NCBI GenBank assembly: GCA_007745835.1
Contig: CP036424.1
Coordinates: 372,001 to 436,000, forward strand
Direction: 5' to 3'
DNA length: 64,000 nucleotides
Source of the DNA: Planctomycetes bacterium MalM25
GTDB taxonomy: Bacteria; Planctomycetota; Planctomycetia; Pirellulales; Lacipirellulaceae
Every line of letters starts with the position of its first letter. Position 1 is the stretch's first letter. The notes beneath the pieces were generated by a model. That model had not been told where the DNA came from and made no database searches. It saw only the letters and a list, made by a program, of their open reading frames with translations. Shown here one piece after another: positions 1 through 8,854 of the stretch. The translations under genes and the position numbers were made by a program.

Positions 1-324
1 CTGCGCAACGGCGAGGGGGCTAGGCCGGCAAAATAATTGACAAATATTTCGACGGCGCTTTTTTGCACGCGCGCGCGTAGCGAAGTGAGACAGGGGGCGC
101 CTCAATTCGCCCCAGGCCGGGTTCGGCCCAGCCGCCCGCTGTTTCATTCTGCGACGCGCCGCTTATTGCACGCGTAACGTCCTTTTCTGTAAGCGTTTAC
201 GTCGCTTGTAGGCGAGGTTTTCTCTGCCTACGATTCCGCGCAGAGGGTTGAGGTCGGCGGTCGTTCCGCTGACTGCTCCCGGCTCTTCTCTATTCAGCGG
301 AAGTCAGAGGAAAGGAGGCGTGCG
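1..324. other. Upstream region with no gene seen
   Basis: No convincing coding sequence in this 324-base stretch. It holds an AT-richer patch at about 30-65 with a TTGACA hexamer at 37-42, but no good -10 box at 16-18 bases, so a promoter is only possible. A strong Shine-Dalgarno AAAGGAGG lies at 311-318, six bases before the ATG at 325, and serves the next gene. Confidence 0.5.
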
Positions 325-873
325 ATGAGCGTTGCCGACGATTTTGTGATGGGCTCACACTTCAGTCCTGGGATGGGACAGTCCCTCAACGGTGGCGAGG
401 CGTCCAAAGCAGCTCCCCAGCCTAAGCACCGCCTCGCGGAGGTCCGCCAGCAGCAGGGGGTCTCGGTCCGCAGCGCGGCCCGGCGGATGGGCGTGCCGAT
501 GGATCAGGTCCGACGCGAGGAACGCCCCGATAGCGACCTAACGCTGAGCCAGCTCGCCCGCTGGGAGGCGGCGCTCGAAGTCCCGCTGGTCGATTTGCTG
601 ATCGACAACGAAGCGCCCCTCTCCGAGCCGATCCTCAAGCGGGCCAAGTGGCTCCGCCTGATGAAGACCGTCAAGGCGCTGCTGGAGACCGAAGCCTCGC
701 CCTCGGTCCGCCGGATGGCCGGCATGCTCGAGCAGCAGGTCATCGAGGTCATGCCCGAGCTGAGCGACGTCGGCGCCTGGCACTCCGTGGGCCAACGCCG
801 CACGCAGGACGAGCTGGGCCGCATCGCTGAGGAGACCGTCCCGACCAGCTTTGCCCGCGACGGGTTGTCTTGA
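325..873 (+). CDS. XRE-type helix-turn-helix regulator
   Basis: Predicted DNA-binding regulator of 182 residues. Residues about 35-95 look like a Cro/C1 helix-turn-helix (RLAEVRQQQGVSVRSAARRM followed by a recognition-helix-like stretch and LTLSQLARWEAALEVPLVDLL, the usual end of an XRE domain). The C-terminal half is alpha-helical with no recognised domain. The first about 30 residues are Gly/Ser/Ala-rich and probably disordered. The ATG is supported by AAAGGAGG six bases upstream. It converges with the phosphatase gene, leaving 22 bases between the stops. Target genes cannot be deduced. The HTH call is fairly safe; the role is inference. Confidence 0.85.
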   Translation: MSVADDFVMGSHFSPGMGQSLNGGEASKAAPQPKHRLAEVRQQQGVSVRSAARRMGVPMDQVRREERPDSDLTLSQLARWEAALEVPLVDLLIDNEAPLSEPILKRAKWLRLMKTVKALLETEASPSVRRMAGMLEQQVIEVMPELSDVGAWHSVGQRRTQDELGRIAEETVPTSFARDGLS

Positions 874-895
874 GAAAGTGGGCTGTCTCGAGAGA

Positions 896-1714
896 TCAGT
901 CCCGACGCTTCATCTGGCTGAGCACCGCGTTGTGCAACTCCGCGGTCGAGGCGATCAGGTAGTCCGCTTTCCAGACGTCGAAAGGCTCGCCCCTCGAGTC
1001 GGTGACGCAGGCGCCCGCCTCCTGGGCGATCAGCACGCCGGCCGCGGCGTCCCAGGGCTGGATCACGTGGGCCCAGTGGGCGTCGAGCCGCCCGGCGGCC
1101 ACGTACGACAGATTGAGCGCCGCCGAGCCGGTCCGCCTGACCGCACGGCAGGCTTGAACGACCGAGACAAAGCCCGCCAAGTCGGGCGAATTGGCGTCGA
1201 CGCGCGGCGGCAGGCTGACCGCGACCAGCGCCTCGCCAAGCTGGGTGGCGTCGGTCGTTTCGATCCGTTGCTCGCCCAGCCAAGCCCCCCCGCCCCGCGA
1301 GGCGGAGAACATCTCGTCGCGCAGCGGGTCGTACACGGCGCCGGCGATGAGCTCGCCGTCGAGCACCGCGCCGATGCTGGTGGCGAACATGGGGAAGCCG
1401 TGGACATAGTTCGAGGTGCCATCGAGCGGATCGACGACCCAGCAGAGCCGCCCCTCGCGTTCGGCAGGCGTCGCGTCCTCGGCAGCGCTCTCTTCGCCGA
1501 CGAAGCAATCGTCCGGCCGCTCGGTGAGTAACAGTTCCCGCACGGCCCGTTGCGAAGCGAGGTCGGCGTCGGTGACCAGGTCGGCAGGGCCCTTCTCTCG
1601 GGTTGTGAACTTCTCACGCCAAGCTAGCAGCGTTTCCCCCCCAACACGCGCGGCTCGTTTGGCCAGATCACCGAGGGCAACCGGGTCGATTGAAGGTTTT
1701 TCAGGAGTGGCCAT
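896..1714 (-). CDS. Inositol monophosphatase family protein
   Basis: Mg-dependent sugar/inositol phosphate phosphatase of 272 residues, the normal length of the family. The metal site is visible: GEES (E74, E75), the signature DPLDGT (95-100) followed by SNYVHGFP, and the C-terminal PWDAAAGVLIAQEAG motif. The reading frame continues upstream to 1894, but those residues are Pro/Ser/Gln-rich and unlike the family, so I start at the ATG at 1714 (MATPEK). IMPases, 3'(2'),5'-bisphosphate nucleotidases and fructose-bisphosphatases share these motifs; the length and absence of inserts favour a plain IMPase (SuhB-like). It is transcribed away from the candidate RNA at 1936. Substrate is not determined. 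Confidence 0.92.
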   Translation of the reverse strand: MATPEKPSIDPVALGDLAKRAARVGGETLLAWREKFTTREKGPADLVTDADLASQRAVRELLLTERPDDCFVGEESAAEDATPAEREGRLCWVVDPLDGTSNYVHGFPMFATSIGAVLDGELIAGAVYDPLRDEMFSASRGGGAWLGEQRIETTDATQLGEALVAVSLPPRVDANSPDLAGFVSVVQACRAVRRTGSAALNLSYVAAGRLDAHWAHVIQPWDAAAGVLIAQEAGACVTDSRGEPFDVWKADYLIASTAELHNAVLSQMKRRD

Positions 1715-1901
1715 CGGGTCGCTCGGCTTGGGGTAGGGGATCGGCTGAGGGGCTTGGGCCGGCCCTCCGGTGGGAAAGCTGTACGGGTTGAGCTGTCGGG
1801 TCAACCCGGTGTGGGTTTGGAATGCAAGTGGATGGCTCGATGATTGGCCCGATTCGTGGCGTTGATCTGACGGAAAATCGCCCACAGGCGTCACAAAAGT
1901 C

Positions 1902-1929
1902 TGGACATGGCTAGCGGTTCTGGTAGGAT
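1902..1929 (+). promoter_or_regulatory. Candidate sigma-70 promoter for the structured RNA
   Basis: TGGACA at 1902-1907 (five of six to the -35 consensus) and TAGGAT at 1924-1929 (four of six to the -10) are 16 bases apart. A start near 1936 would begin the RNA described next. Planctomycete housekeeping promoters are poorly defined, so confidence is modest. Confidence 0.4.
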
Positions 1930-1935
1930 CACTTG

Positions 1936-2082
1936 TGGTTCGAGAGAGCCGTGGCTTGGATTGTCCCGCCCATCAGCGGGAGGCGATTGCCTAATCCAAT
2001 ATCATCCCCGGTTCCGAAGCGACGGCCTCTTCTCTGTTCCGGCCCCGTCGTTGCACCCTCGGGTGTGCGGCGGGGTTTTTTT
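1936..2082 (+). ncRNA. Candidate structured RNA ending in an intrinsic terminator
   Basis: About 147 bases with no good coding frame but nested complementarity. TTGGATT (1956-1962) pairs exactly with AATCCAA (1993-1999). Inside lie two abutting hairpins, CCCGC/GCGGG (1965-1969/1976-1980) and AGGC/GCCT (1981-1984/1989-1992), making a compact three-way junction with almost no unpaired bases. An outer stem is possible between GAGAGAGCCG (1942-1951) and CGGCCTCTTCTC (2023-2034) with two bulges. The transcript would end at a hairpin plus seven T. The match to a promoter upstream suggests an independent small RNA; because the next start codon is only 44 bases beyond the T-run, a cis-acting leader is also possible. 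I do not recognise a known RNA family. Confidence 0.45.
2043..2082 (+). terminator. Rho-independent terminator
   Basis: CCCCG (2043-2047) pairs with CGGGG (2071-2075); the stem continues imperfectly through TCG/CGG and ACC/GGT, and a run of seven T (2076-2082) follows on the plus strand. No protein gene on this strand ends nearby, so it most likely terminates the RNA beginning near 1936. Confidence 0.6.
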
Positions 2083-2126
2083 ATTGGCCGCCGCCTTTCT
2101 TGTGTCTCTCGACGATTTGCGTCGCC

Positions 2127-2747
2127 ATGAACTCAGTGGTCACGGAAGATTCACTCGCCTGCGATGCGTTTCGCGGCCTCTTTGTCGATAACTGCCTCAG
2201 CGGATTAACGTGGCACGACGCCCCGGTTGAGGGGACGCTCCTGTCGGTGGATACCCTGCGGGGGCCTCTCCCCGGAGCGAGCGACGCTTACACACGGGGC
2301 GGCGATCGCGTTACGACCCACGCCCCGTCCGAGGCGTTCCCGTTTCAGACCCAGCTCCTTTGGTCGGCCGCCAAAGTCGCCGGCGGAGTCGCGGTCACAC
2401 TCACGGTCTCGTTGCAGACCGACCTGCTCGACTCGCAGCCGAACCTCGCGCTGGTCACGCAGCTGCCCGGCGTGTCGCCCAGGCGGCGTGGGCCCGACGC
2501 GTTGCGGTTCGATCTGCCGAAGTGCGCGACACTCCTGCTGACGCCGCACCCGTCGGACACCCCGGAGTGCGCCGCGGTGCTCGAGGGGGAGCGGGGCGTG
2601 CTGAAACTGTCGCCCCCGTTCCTCGAGAAGGGCGTCATCCGGCGGTGCCGCGTTGCGGCGATCTGGCTGCCCGCCGACTCCGACGACGCGGCGATCGAAG
2701 CGGCCCTTGCCGACTTCGCCGATCAGCCCCTGCCGCTGACGACGTGA
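2127..2747 (+). CDS. Hypothetical protein
   Basis: Predicted protein of 206 residues, unrecognised. Charge is balanced and there is no signal peptide or membrane segment, so it is probably cytoplasmic. Visible features are alternating hydrophobic stretches suggesting a beta-rich fold (VAGGVAVTLTVSLQTDLL, ATLLLTPHP) and a short acidic helical end (DDAAIEAALADFADQ). The frame could start at a TTG at 2100, but ATG 2127 (MNSVVTED) is preferred. It lies 44 bases after the terminator of the candidate RNA and converges with the BBP7 gene eight bases on. Coding character is good (strong GC3 pattern); function unknown. Confidence 0.7.
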   Translation: MNSVVTEDSLACDAFRGLFVDNCLSGLTWHDAPVEGTLLSVDTLRGPLPGASDAYTRGGDRVTTHAPSEAFPFQTQLLWSAAKVAGGVAVTLTVSLQTDLLDSQPNLALVTQLPGVSPRRRGPDALRFDLPKCATLLLTPHPSDTPECAAVLEGERGVLKLSPPFLEKGVIRRCRVAAIWLPADSDDAAIEAALADFADQPLPLTT

Positions 2748-2754
2748 TCAGCGA

Positions 2755-4770
2755 TCAGTAGTTGAGTTCGGCGCCCAGGTTCAGGCCGTGCGCCCAGAAG
2801 CTCGTCTCATCCCAATCGAAACGCGGGTGGGTGTAGGCGGTTGTGTTGTACAGCGGGTTGGACGCGAGGCCGCCGTTCACTGAGAAGTCGATGTGGTCGC
2901 CCGGCCGCACGACGTTCGCCCAGTAGACGAGCGTGTACCCCGCGCTGAGGCTGAACCGTTCGGTCACCCGGTACGAGAGCCGCGCGGAGAGTTCGGGCAG
3001 GATGCTGAACTGGTCCCGCTCGTACACACCGAGGTTGCTGGTTTGCGCGAGTAGGCCGCCCGGCGTGGTGACGCCCTGCACGCCGTTGGCGCCGATCGTG
3101 TTCGTGCCGTAGATCGAGACCCGTTGCCGTGTGTTGCCTAACGCCACCTTGCTGAGCAACTCGAGTCCCCACCGTCGCGAGAGCCACTCGTAGCTGACGC
3201 CCAAGTCGATTCCGTGGAAGTCGTTGTCGACCTCGAAGCCCTCGTTCACGCTGACCGTACCGCCGGCGCTGGGCGTGCTCGTTCCGATCAGGGTGACGTT
3301 CTCGTTGAAGATCAGTTCCTCTTCGAGGTCCGCGTGGCGGTAGCCAACCAAGAAATCGACGCGCGAGATCGCTCGGGGACGGGCTCCCTTACGCAGCCCG
3401 AGCAAACCGCCGCCGCCCTGGCAGCTCGGGCAGTTACACGGGTCGCATCCGCCGCCGATCTCGCGGCAGCAAAGCCCTGTCCTGAGCAGGAGGCCCGCCA
3501 TGCGGAAGCGGCTGCGGGCGGCGATGCTCAGCGAGCCCCCGACCGCGTTCGGGAAGGAGATGAGCTGCACGTCGTCGGCCGGCGGCAGTTCGTTGTCGTT
3601 CGGGTCGATTGGCGAAGTGTTGTAGAACGGCCGGCCCAGCACGCTGGTTCCGGCGAGATCGGAGAAGCCGTAGACGTCGCTCTCGGTCTCGAAGTTGGTC
3701 CAGCTCGCCTCGAGGCCGATGTCGCGGTTGTTGTCGAGCCAGCCACCGATCGTGAAGCGGAGACCGTCACGTGAGCCGTCGAGCAGGTCTCCGCCGAAGA
3801 CGACCTGCGTGCCGGCCACGCCGAGGATCGGCGCGCCGCCCTGGGTGTTGGTCGTCACGAGGGGGGGGGTGTTCATGCCGTCGAACGTCCACAGCAGGTA
3901 CTCGACCCGTCCGTAGATTCCCCGCCGCGACGCCGGGTTGCAGCTCGGCCCGCAGAACCCCTTGGGGGCGTTGCAGGTGGGGCAGGGCGCCGCGTTGCAA
4001 TGCGGGCAGTCGTTGTCGTAACGCGAGTACGGCTTGTTGGCTTGGCTCTGGCAGTGGGGGCAATCGGCCGCGTGGTGAGAACCGGTCGCCTCGTTGAGCG
4101 TGTACTCGGGCAGCACCTCGGTGGCGGGGATCGGCTCAAGCCGGTCGTCGCCCGTGGGCGAAGGCAGCTCGTCCGCGTAGGCGTCGTCGCTCAGGTCGGG
4201 GTCGCCCGCTTCGCCGTCGAGGATCTCGTCTAGGTCGATCGGTTCGGTCGGGTCGGATTCGCTCGCTTCGCCGTAGCGATCGGCGCCCTCCACGAGGCGG
4301 TCCACCAGTTGCACGGGCACGACCACGTACTGCTGACCCGGCTCGTCGGTCGCCAGGGCGGTCTCGATCCGTGATACCTTCCGGGGCGGGATGAACTGAG
4401 CCGGCGAGACGGCCCGCAGCTCCGACGAGGGCTCCGCCACGGGCGTCCGCGACGAAACGGGCGAGGGGAAAACCAATTGAGAAGCGAGCAGGATGTCGCC
4501 CGTGTCGTGCCGGATGCGGACCTTCTGGCCGACGTGCGGCGCCAGCTTCATCCCGGGCGACGGTTCAACGAACCGTTGCACGCGGCCGAACTGGTCCGCC
4601 AGCGCGTAAGGGGGTTCGCCGTTACGCGTGTTGGGGTTGCGGATGAGGATCGCCATCGTGCCGGCGGCCTTCGGCGAGGCGCCGTTGGTCGGAGTCTGCG
4701 CGGCGGCCGGCGCGGCGGCGAGCAGCACCGCGGCGAGCAGGGCGAGGCTTTGGGTAGGCCAGCGATCCAT
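2755..4770 (-). CDS. BBP7-family outer membrane beta-barrel protein
   Basis: Exported protein of 671 residues. Residues 1-24 form a signal peptide (LALLAAVLLAAAPAAAQ). An acidic linker (about 180-225) precedes a cysteine cluster near 235-275 with CPHC, CPHC, CPTC and CGPSC. Then comes the BBP7-like opening GRVEYLLWTFDGMNTPP, aromatic-rich alternating strands, and the C-terminal end HGLNLGAELNY. A second Cys cluster (CDPCNCPSC) sits mid-barrel. BBP7 proteins are a planctomycete family predicted to be outer-membrane barrels; role unknown. The N-terminal third (about 40-160) is unlike the barrel and may be periplasmic. It is monocistronic, divergent from the sigma factor gene at 5023. Confidence 0.88.
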   Translation of the reverse strand: MDRWPTQSLALLAAVLLAAAPAAAQTPTNGASPKAAGTMAILIRNPNTRNGEPPYALADQFGRVQRFVEPSPGMKLAPHVGQKVRIRHDTGDILLASQLVFPSPVSSRTPVAEPSSELRAVSPAQFIPPRKVSRIETALATDEPGQQYVVVPVQLVDRLVEGADRYGEASESDPTEPIDLDEILDGEAGDPDLSDDAYADELPSPTGDDRLEPIPATEVLPEYTLNEATGSHHAADCPHCQSQANKPYSRYDNDCPHCNAAPCPTCNAPKGFCGPSCNPASRRGIYGRVEYLLWTFDGMNTPPLVTTNTQGGAPILGVAGTQVVFGGDLLDGSRDGLRFTIGGWLDNNRDIGLEASWTNFETESDVYGFSDLAGTSVLGRPFYNTSPIDPNDNELPPADDVQLISFPNAVGGSLSIAARSRFRMAGLLLRTGLCCREIGGGCDPCNCPSCQGGGGLLGLRKGARPRAISRVDFLVGYRHADLEEELIFNENVTLIGTSTPSAGGTVSVNEGFEVDNDFHGIDLGVSYEWLSRRWGLELLSKVALGNTRQRVSIYGTNTIGANGVQGVTTPGGLLAQTSNLGVYERDQFSILPELSARLSYRVTERFSLSAGYTLVYWANVVRPGDHIDFSVNGGLASNPLYNTTAYTHPRFDWDETSFWAHGLNLGAELNY

Positions 4771-5022
4771 GTCGTCATCATCTCAGGAGGGTTCGACCCC
4801 CTGGCGAGCGGGAAGCCGCACGCACGGGGCGCCGAAAAATTGGCAGCGCGGCGGCTTGTAGCAGCGGAAACTTGAGCCAAACAAGGCCAGACCGCAAAAA
4901 ACCCTTGTCGGCGCCAGCAGCGGCGGCATTCCGCCGCGGCGAGTTGCCACTGGAGCGGGGGCCGCCGATAGTGCCCTGCAGAGCCGCCCCCTCCCGGGCC
5001 CCCTTTAACCGCCCCGACCGCT

Positions 5023-5664
5023 ATGTGGCCCGAATCCGACGACACCCAAGAGCTGCTAGCGGGCGTCGAGCGGGGCGACCAGGACGCCCGCGATCGGCTG
5101 TTCGATCGCCACCGGGCGGCGGTCCGGCGGATGATCGACCTGCGGATGGACCGCGTGCTGCAACGCCGGGTCGATGCGAGCGACATCGTCCAGGACGTGC
5201 TGATCGAGGCCAACCGCCGGCTGACGGACTACCTGAAGAACCCGGTGATGCCGTTCCACCTCTGGCTGCGGCAGATGGCGAAGGACCGGCTGATCGACGC
5301 CCACCGCCGCCACCGCGTCGCCGCCCGCCGGAGTATGGACCGCGAGCAGCCGCTCGCCGTGGCGACGCGCGACGAGGATTCCGTCCTCGACCTGGCGGCC
5401 CAGATCACCGACGACCAGATGACGCCCGCCGCCGCGGCGACCTGGCGCGAGCTGCAACGCCGTTTCGCGGAGGCGTGCACCAAGCTCGAGCCGCAGGATC
5501 AGGAGATCATCGTGATGCGGCACTTCGAGCGGCTGAATAACTCGGAGGTCGCGACCGCCCTGGAACTCTCCCCCCAAGCGGCCAGCATGCGACACCTCCG
5601 GGCGATGCGGAGGCTCCGCGAGCACCTGGCCGATGAGCAGGAGGGCTCCGAGGGTGAAGGGTAA
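5023..5664 (+). CDS. ECF-type RNA polymerase sigma factor
   Basis: Sigma-70 family factor of 213 residues. Region 2 spans about 10-100: ELLAGVERGDQDARDRLF, then VDASDIVQDVLIEANRRL (region 2.2) and PFHLWLRQMAKDRLIDAHRRH (2.3-2.4). Region 4 spans about 145-200 (LEPQDQEIIVMRHFERLNNS, then an HTH LSPQAASMRHLRAMRRLREH). It resembles the planctomycete-specific ECF group in which the sigma gene is coupled to a Ser/Thr kinase, and indeed a membrane kinase follows 130 bases downstream on the same strand. Regulation by that kinase is inferred from gene order and known family behaviour, not shown. No anti-sigma factor gene is visible. Confidence 0.9.
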   Translation: MWPESDDTQELLAGVERGDQDARDRLFDRHRAAVRRMIDLRMDRVLQRRVDASDIVQDVLIEANRRLTDYLKNPVMPFHLWLRQMAKDRLIDAHRRHRVAARRSMDREQPLAVATRDEDSVLDLAAQITDDQMTPAAAATWRELQRRFAEACTKLEPQDQEIIVMRHFERLNNSEVATALELSPQAASMRHLRAMRRLREHLADEQEGSEGEG

Positions 5665-5731
5665 GGCCGCTTTGCGGTAGTTCGGGGGGAACGATCGGGG
5701 AGCAGCGGTAGAACTCTTGGTTGGGTGGTAA

Positions 5732-5753
5732 CCCCGACCAAGCTTGGTCGGGG
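5732..5753. repeat. Perfect 22-base palindrome
   Basis: CCCCGACCAAG joined to its own reverse complement CTTGGTCGGGG, between the sigma factor and the kinase. There is no T-run, so it is not a classical terminator. It could be a REP-like dispersed palindrome, an RNA hairpin damping readthrough, or an operator. Confidence 0.6.
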
Positions 5754-5794
5754 CTATCGATTTCGGCTCATCTACATCTCACCTTTAAACCATC

Positions 5795-7483
5795 ATGGCC
5801 CACACGCTCGAAGCCGAAAGCGAAGCGAAGCTCGCCGGTTTACTCGATGAGTTGACCGTGGCCGCGGCTACCGGACAAACCGATTGGCTTGAGCGAACCG
5901 TAACGGCCAATCCAGAGCTTGAAACGGACCTCCGCGAGCTCTGGGGCGCCGTGATGGTGACCAACGCGGTCGCCTCGATCTCAACGACCGAGCTGTACGA
6001 ACCCGGCTCCGGTTCGGCCCCCCCCGGGCCGGCGCAGGAGCTGGAACTGCCCTACGAGCTGGGGGACTACCTGCTGACCGAGGAGGTCGGTCGGGGCGGC
6101 ATGGGCATCGTCTACCTGGCCCAGCAACGGAGCCTGGGCCGTGAAGTGGCCGTGAAGCTGATCCTGCGGGGAGCGCTCGCCTCGCCCGAGGATCAGAAGC
6201 GGTTCCGCAGCGAGGCCGAGTCGGTCGCCCGGCTCGAGCACCCCGGGGTGACGCCGATCTTTGAAGTGGGCGAGCACCACGGGCAGCTCTACTTCAGCAT
6301 GCCGTTCATCGAGGGGGAGACCCTCTCCCAACGGTTGGAGCGCGGGCCGCTCGCCGACCGCGAAGCCGCACGGATCGTGCGTGATGTCGCGCAGGCGATC
6401 GAGTACGCTCACAGCCGGGGCGTGGTGCACCGCGACTTGAAGCCGGCGAACATCCTGCTCGACCCGCAGGGGCGGGTCCACGTGACCGACTTCGGCCTCG
6501 CCAAGCGGTTCGCCGATAACGCGGAGACCGCCTCGCTCACGCAGACCGGCGCCATCCTCGGCACGCCCGCCTATATGGCGCCCGAGCAGGCCGCCGGCGG
6601 GCGTGGCGACATCGGCCCGGCGACCGATGTCTACAGCCTCGGTGCGATCCTCTACGCCATGCTCACGGGGCGTCCTCCGTTCCAAGGCCCCACGCCGGTT
6701 GACACGGTGCTCATGCTGCTGGAGCAAGAGCCGGCGCCGCCCCGCTTGCTCCGCCGCCGAGTCGATCGCGATTTGGAGATGATCGCGTTGCGTTGTTTGC
6801 AGAAGCCGGTCGAGCTGCGCTACGCCACCGCCGGCGCGTTGGCGGCCGACTTGCAGGCGTTCTTGCGGAGCGAGCCGATCGCCGCCCGCAGCGGGCGTTT
6901 CACGCAGGTCGTAGCGCGCGTCTTCCGCGAGACGCACCACGCCACGGTGCTGGAGAACTGGGGCCTGCTCTGGATGTGGCACGCTCTGGTGTTGCTGGTC
7001 ATCTGCTGCGTCACCAACTGGTTCCACCTGCAGCGCGAGGTGTGGCCCGACATGCAGAAGACCACCCCTTACGTGCTGTTGTGGGGGGGAGCCTTGGCCG
7101 TGTGGGCGCCCATCTTCTGGCGGCTGCGGCATCGGTCGGGGCCGGTGACCGCGGTCGAACGCCAGATCGCCCACCTGTGGGGCGGCAGCGTGGCGGCGGT
7201 GATGCTGCTGTTCTGGGTCGAGCACCTGCTCCGGCTGCCGGTGCTGACGCTCTCGCCCGTGCTGGGGCTGATCAACGGGATGGTCTTCGTGGCGAAGGCG
7301 GGCATCCTCTCCGGGGCTTTCTACGTCCACGCCGTGGTGCTGCTGCTGACCGCGGTGCTAATGGCTTGGATGCAGTCGGCCGGGTGTGGCTACGGACTGA
7401 CCTTCTACGGGCTGGTGTCCGCGCTCACCTTCTTCCTGCCGGGGCTCAAGTACTACCGCCAGAGCCGCAAACGGGCCGCTTAA
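5795..7483 (+). CDS. Membrane Ser/Thr protein kinase
   Basis: Hanks-type kinase of 562 residues. An N-terminal helical region (1-85) is followed by the kinase domain (about 88-360): glycine loop GRGGMG (99-104), VAVK lysine (K121), HRDLKPAN (212-219), DFG (232-234) and APE (262-264). All catalytic residues are present, so it should be active. Residues about 390-555 hold roughly five hydrophobic segments (for example MWHALVLLVICCVTNWF), anchoring the cytoplasmic kinase. There is no PASTA, TPR or WD40 extension. It probably forms one unit with the upstream sigma factor, which it may phosphorylate or otherwise control (inference). The first residues resemble planctomycete kinases that follow ECF sigma genes. 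Confidence 0.93.
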   Translation: MAHTLEAESEAKLAGLLDELTVAAATGQTDWLERTVTANPELETDLRELWGAVMVTNAVASISTTELYEPGSGSAPPGPAQELELPYELGDYLLTEEVGRGGMGIVYLAQQRSLGREVAVKLILRGALASPEDQKRFRSEAESVARLEHPGVTPIFEVGEHHGQLYFSMPFIEGETLSQRLERGPLADREAARIVRDVAQAIEYAHSRGVVHRDLKPANILLDPQGRVHVTDFGLAKRFADNAETASLTQTGAILGTPAYMAPEQAAGGRGDIGPATDVYSLGAILYAMLTGRPPFQGPTPVDTVLMLLEQEPAPPRLLRRRVDRDLEMIALRCLQKPVELRYATAGALAADLQAFLRSEPIAARSGRFTQVVARVFRETHHATVLENWGLLWMWHALVLLVICCVTNWFHLQREVWPDMQKTTPYVLLWGGALAVWAPIFWRLRHRSGPVTAVERQIAHLWGGSVAAVMLLFWVEHLLRLPVLTLSPVLGLINGMVFVAKAGILSGAFYVHAVVLLLTAVLMAWMQSAGCGYGLTFYGLVSALTFFLPGLKYYRQSRKRAA

Positions 7484-7630
7484 GCGGTGTTTCTGGTCCC
7501 TCCGACGATTCTCTTCCGCTCGCGGGCGGTCTAAGATCGTTGTCGAAACCGAACGGAATGACGGCCCCGCCCGCACGGCCGCGGCGACCCCACCTCGACC
7601 GACCCCCCTGATATTCACGGAGCAGCTGGC

Positions 7631-8854
7631 ATGCGTTTCGTTCTCGGCTTAGCTTGCGCGCTTGCGCTGCTGACGGCCTTCTCGACCCCTACTCCCAGCG
7701 TGGCGTACGAGGTGTTCGCGACCAGCATCTTCTCGCCCGTCGACCCCGATCCCGATCCGGGCCTGACCGGCCTCCTGAAGATCGATACGGACACGGGCGT
7801 CGCCACGACGTTGGTTGCGGAAAGTGTCGGCGGGCTGACTTCGCCGACCGACGTGGTTTTCGCCTCGGATACGAACACGGTCTACGTGTCGACGCAGAAC
7901 GGCTACATCTGGCACTACGACGCGACGACGGGCGCCCCGCACGATTCGTTGGTCGTTGGCCAGCCGACGGGGGTCTTCGCCTTGCTGCCCACAGCGGGCT
8001 TTATGGACGGCGTCAACTCGCTGTTGCTCGACGACGACGAGCTTCTCGCCGCCACCGCCTTCGGTGCGATCACTCCTTTCGACCTCGCCACCGGCGCTCA
8101 ACAAGCGGACCTCGCCACCGGCTTGGTCTTCCCGTCGGGGCTTTCCAAGACACCCGGTGGCGCCATCCTCGCCTCGACGGGCAATCCGCTGGGCGAAATC
8201 CCTACCCCGGGAACGATCGTTCAAGTCGCTAACGGCATGGTGACCACGCTGGTCGATGAGATGGCGTCGCCCGGGGTCTTCCCGGCCAGCAACCCAACGG
8301 TGGTGACGCCCGCCGCGGACTACGACGGCGACGGCGTCGTCACGACCGCGGACTACGACACTTGGGAAGCTCTCTACGCGAGCGGCAACCCGCTGGCCGA
8401 CGGAAACCGAGATGGCGCGGTCGACGCCGCCGACTACACGCTGTGGCGTGACTCGCTCGGCGAGGAGGCGCGGATCTTGGTCACCGATCTCTTCACCAAC
8501 CAAGTCGTGGGCTTCGACCTGGACGGTTCGGCCGGCGCCCACTTCGCGCTGATTCCGCCGTTCCCGCTCCCCCCGGAAGTGGACCCGACCAATTCGCCCT
8601 CGGAGCTGCTCGTTTCGCCCGAAGGGACCCTCTTGGTCAGCACCTTGGGCCCGACCCGCCGTCCGGACAACCGCGGCGCTTTGCACGAGTTCGATCGCAA
8701 CGGGAATCATCTCCGCACGATCGTTGACGGCTTGCCCGCCCTGAGCGGCATCGCCCTCGCGCCCGCGGCAGCGCCGGCGGTGATCCCCGAACCGAGCACG
8801 CTGCTGCTCGCTTCGGCGGCGGCTCTCTTCCTCGGAGGTCGCTTTCGCCGATGA
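7631..8854 (+). CDS. Secreted PEP-CTERM protein with dockerin-like repeat
   Basis: Exported protein of 407 residues. Residues 1-25 are a signal peptide ([15 protein letters not shown]). Residues about 26-330 contain repeated blades of the type found in SMP-30/NHL or YVTN beta-propellers ([41 protein letters not shown]). A dockerin-like pair of acidic loops interrupts it ([16 protein letters not shown] and [20 protein letters not shown], about 233-276). The end is a PEP-CTERM anchor: [19 protein letters not shown] then RFRR. PEP-CTERM tails are substrates of exosortase. A Shine-Dalgarno-like GGAG precedes the ATG. The stop overlaps the next start (ATGA), so the two genes are translationally coupled. 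Confidence 0.88.
   Translation: MRFVLGLACALALLTAFSTPTPSVAYEVFATSIFSPVDPDPDPGLTGLLKIDTDTGVATTLVAESVGGLTSPTDVVFASDTNTVYVSTQNGYIWHYDATTGAPHDSLVVGQPTGVFALLPTAGFMDGVNSLLLDDDELLAATAFGAITPFDLATGAQQADLATGLVFPSGLSKTPGGAILASTGNPLGEIPTPGTIVQVANGMVTTLVDEMASPGVFPASNPTVVTPAADYDGDGVVTTADYDTWEALYASGNPLADGNRDGAVDAADYTLWRDSLGEEARILVTDLFTNQVVGFDLDGSAGAHFALIPPFPLPPEVDPTNSPSELLVSPEGTLLVSTLGPTRRPDNRGALHEFDRNGNHLRTIVDGLPALSGIALAPAAAPAVIPEPSTLLLASAAALFLGGRFRR

Noticed and set aside
5981-7330. 449-codon frame antisense to the Ser/Thr kinase
   Set aside because: The plus strand has every kinase motif; the opposite frame has none.
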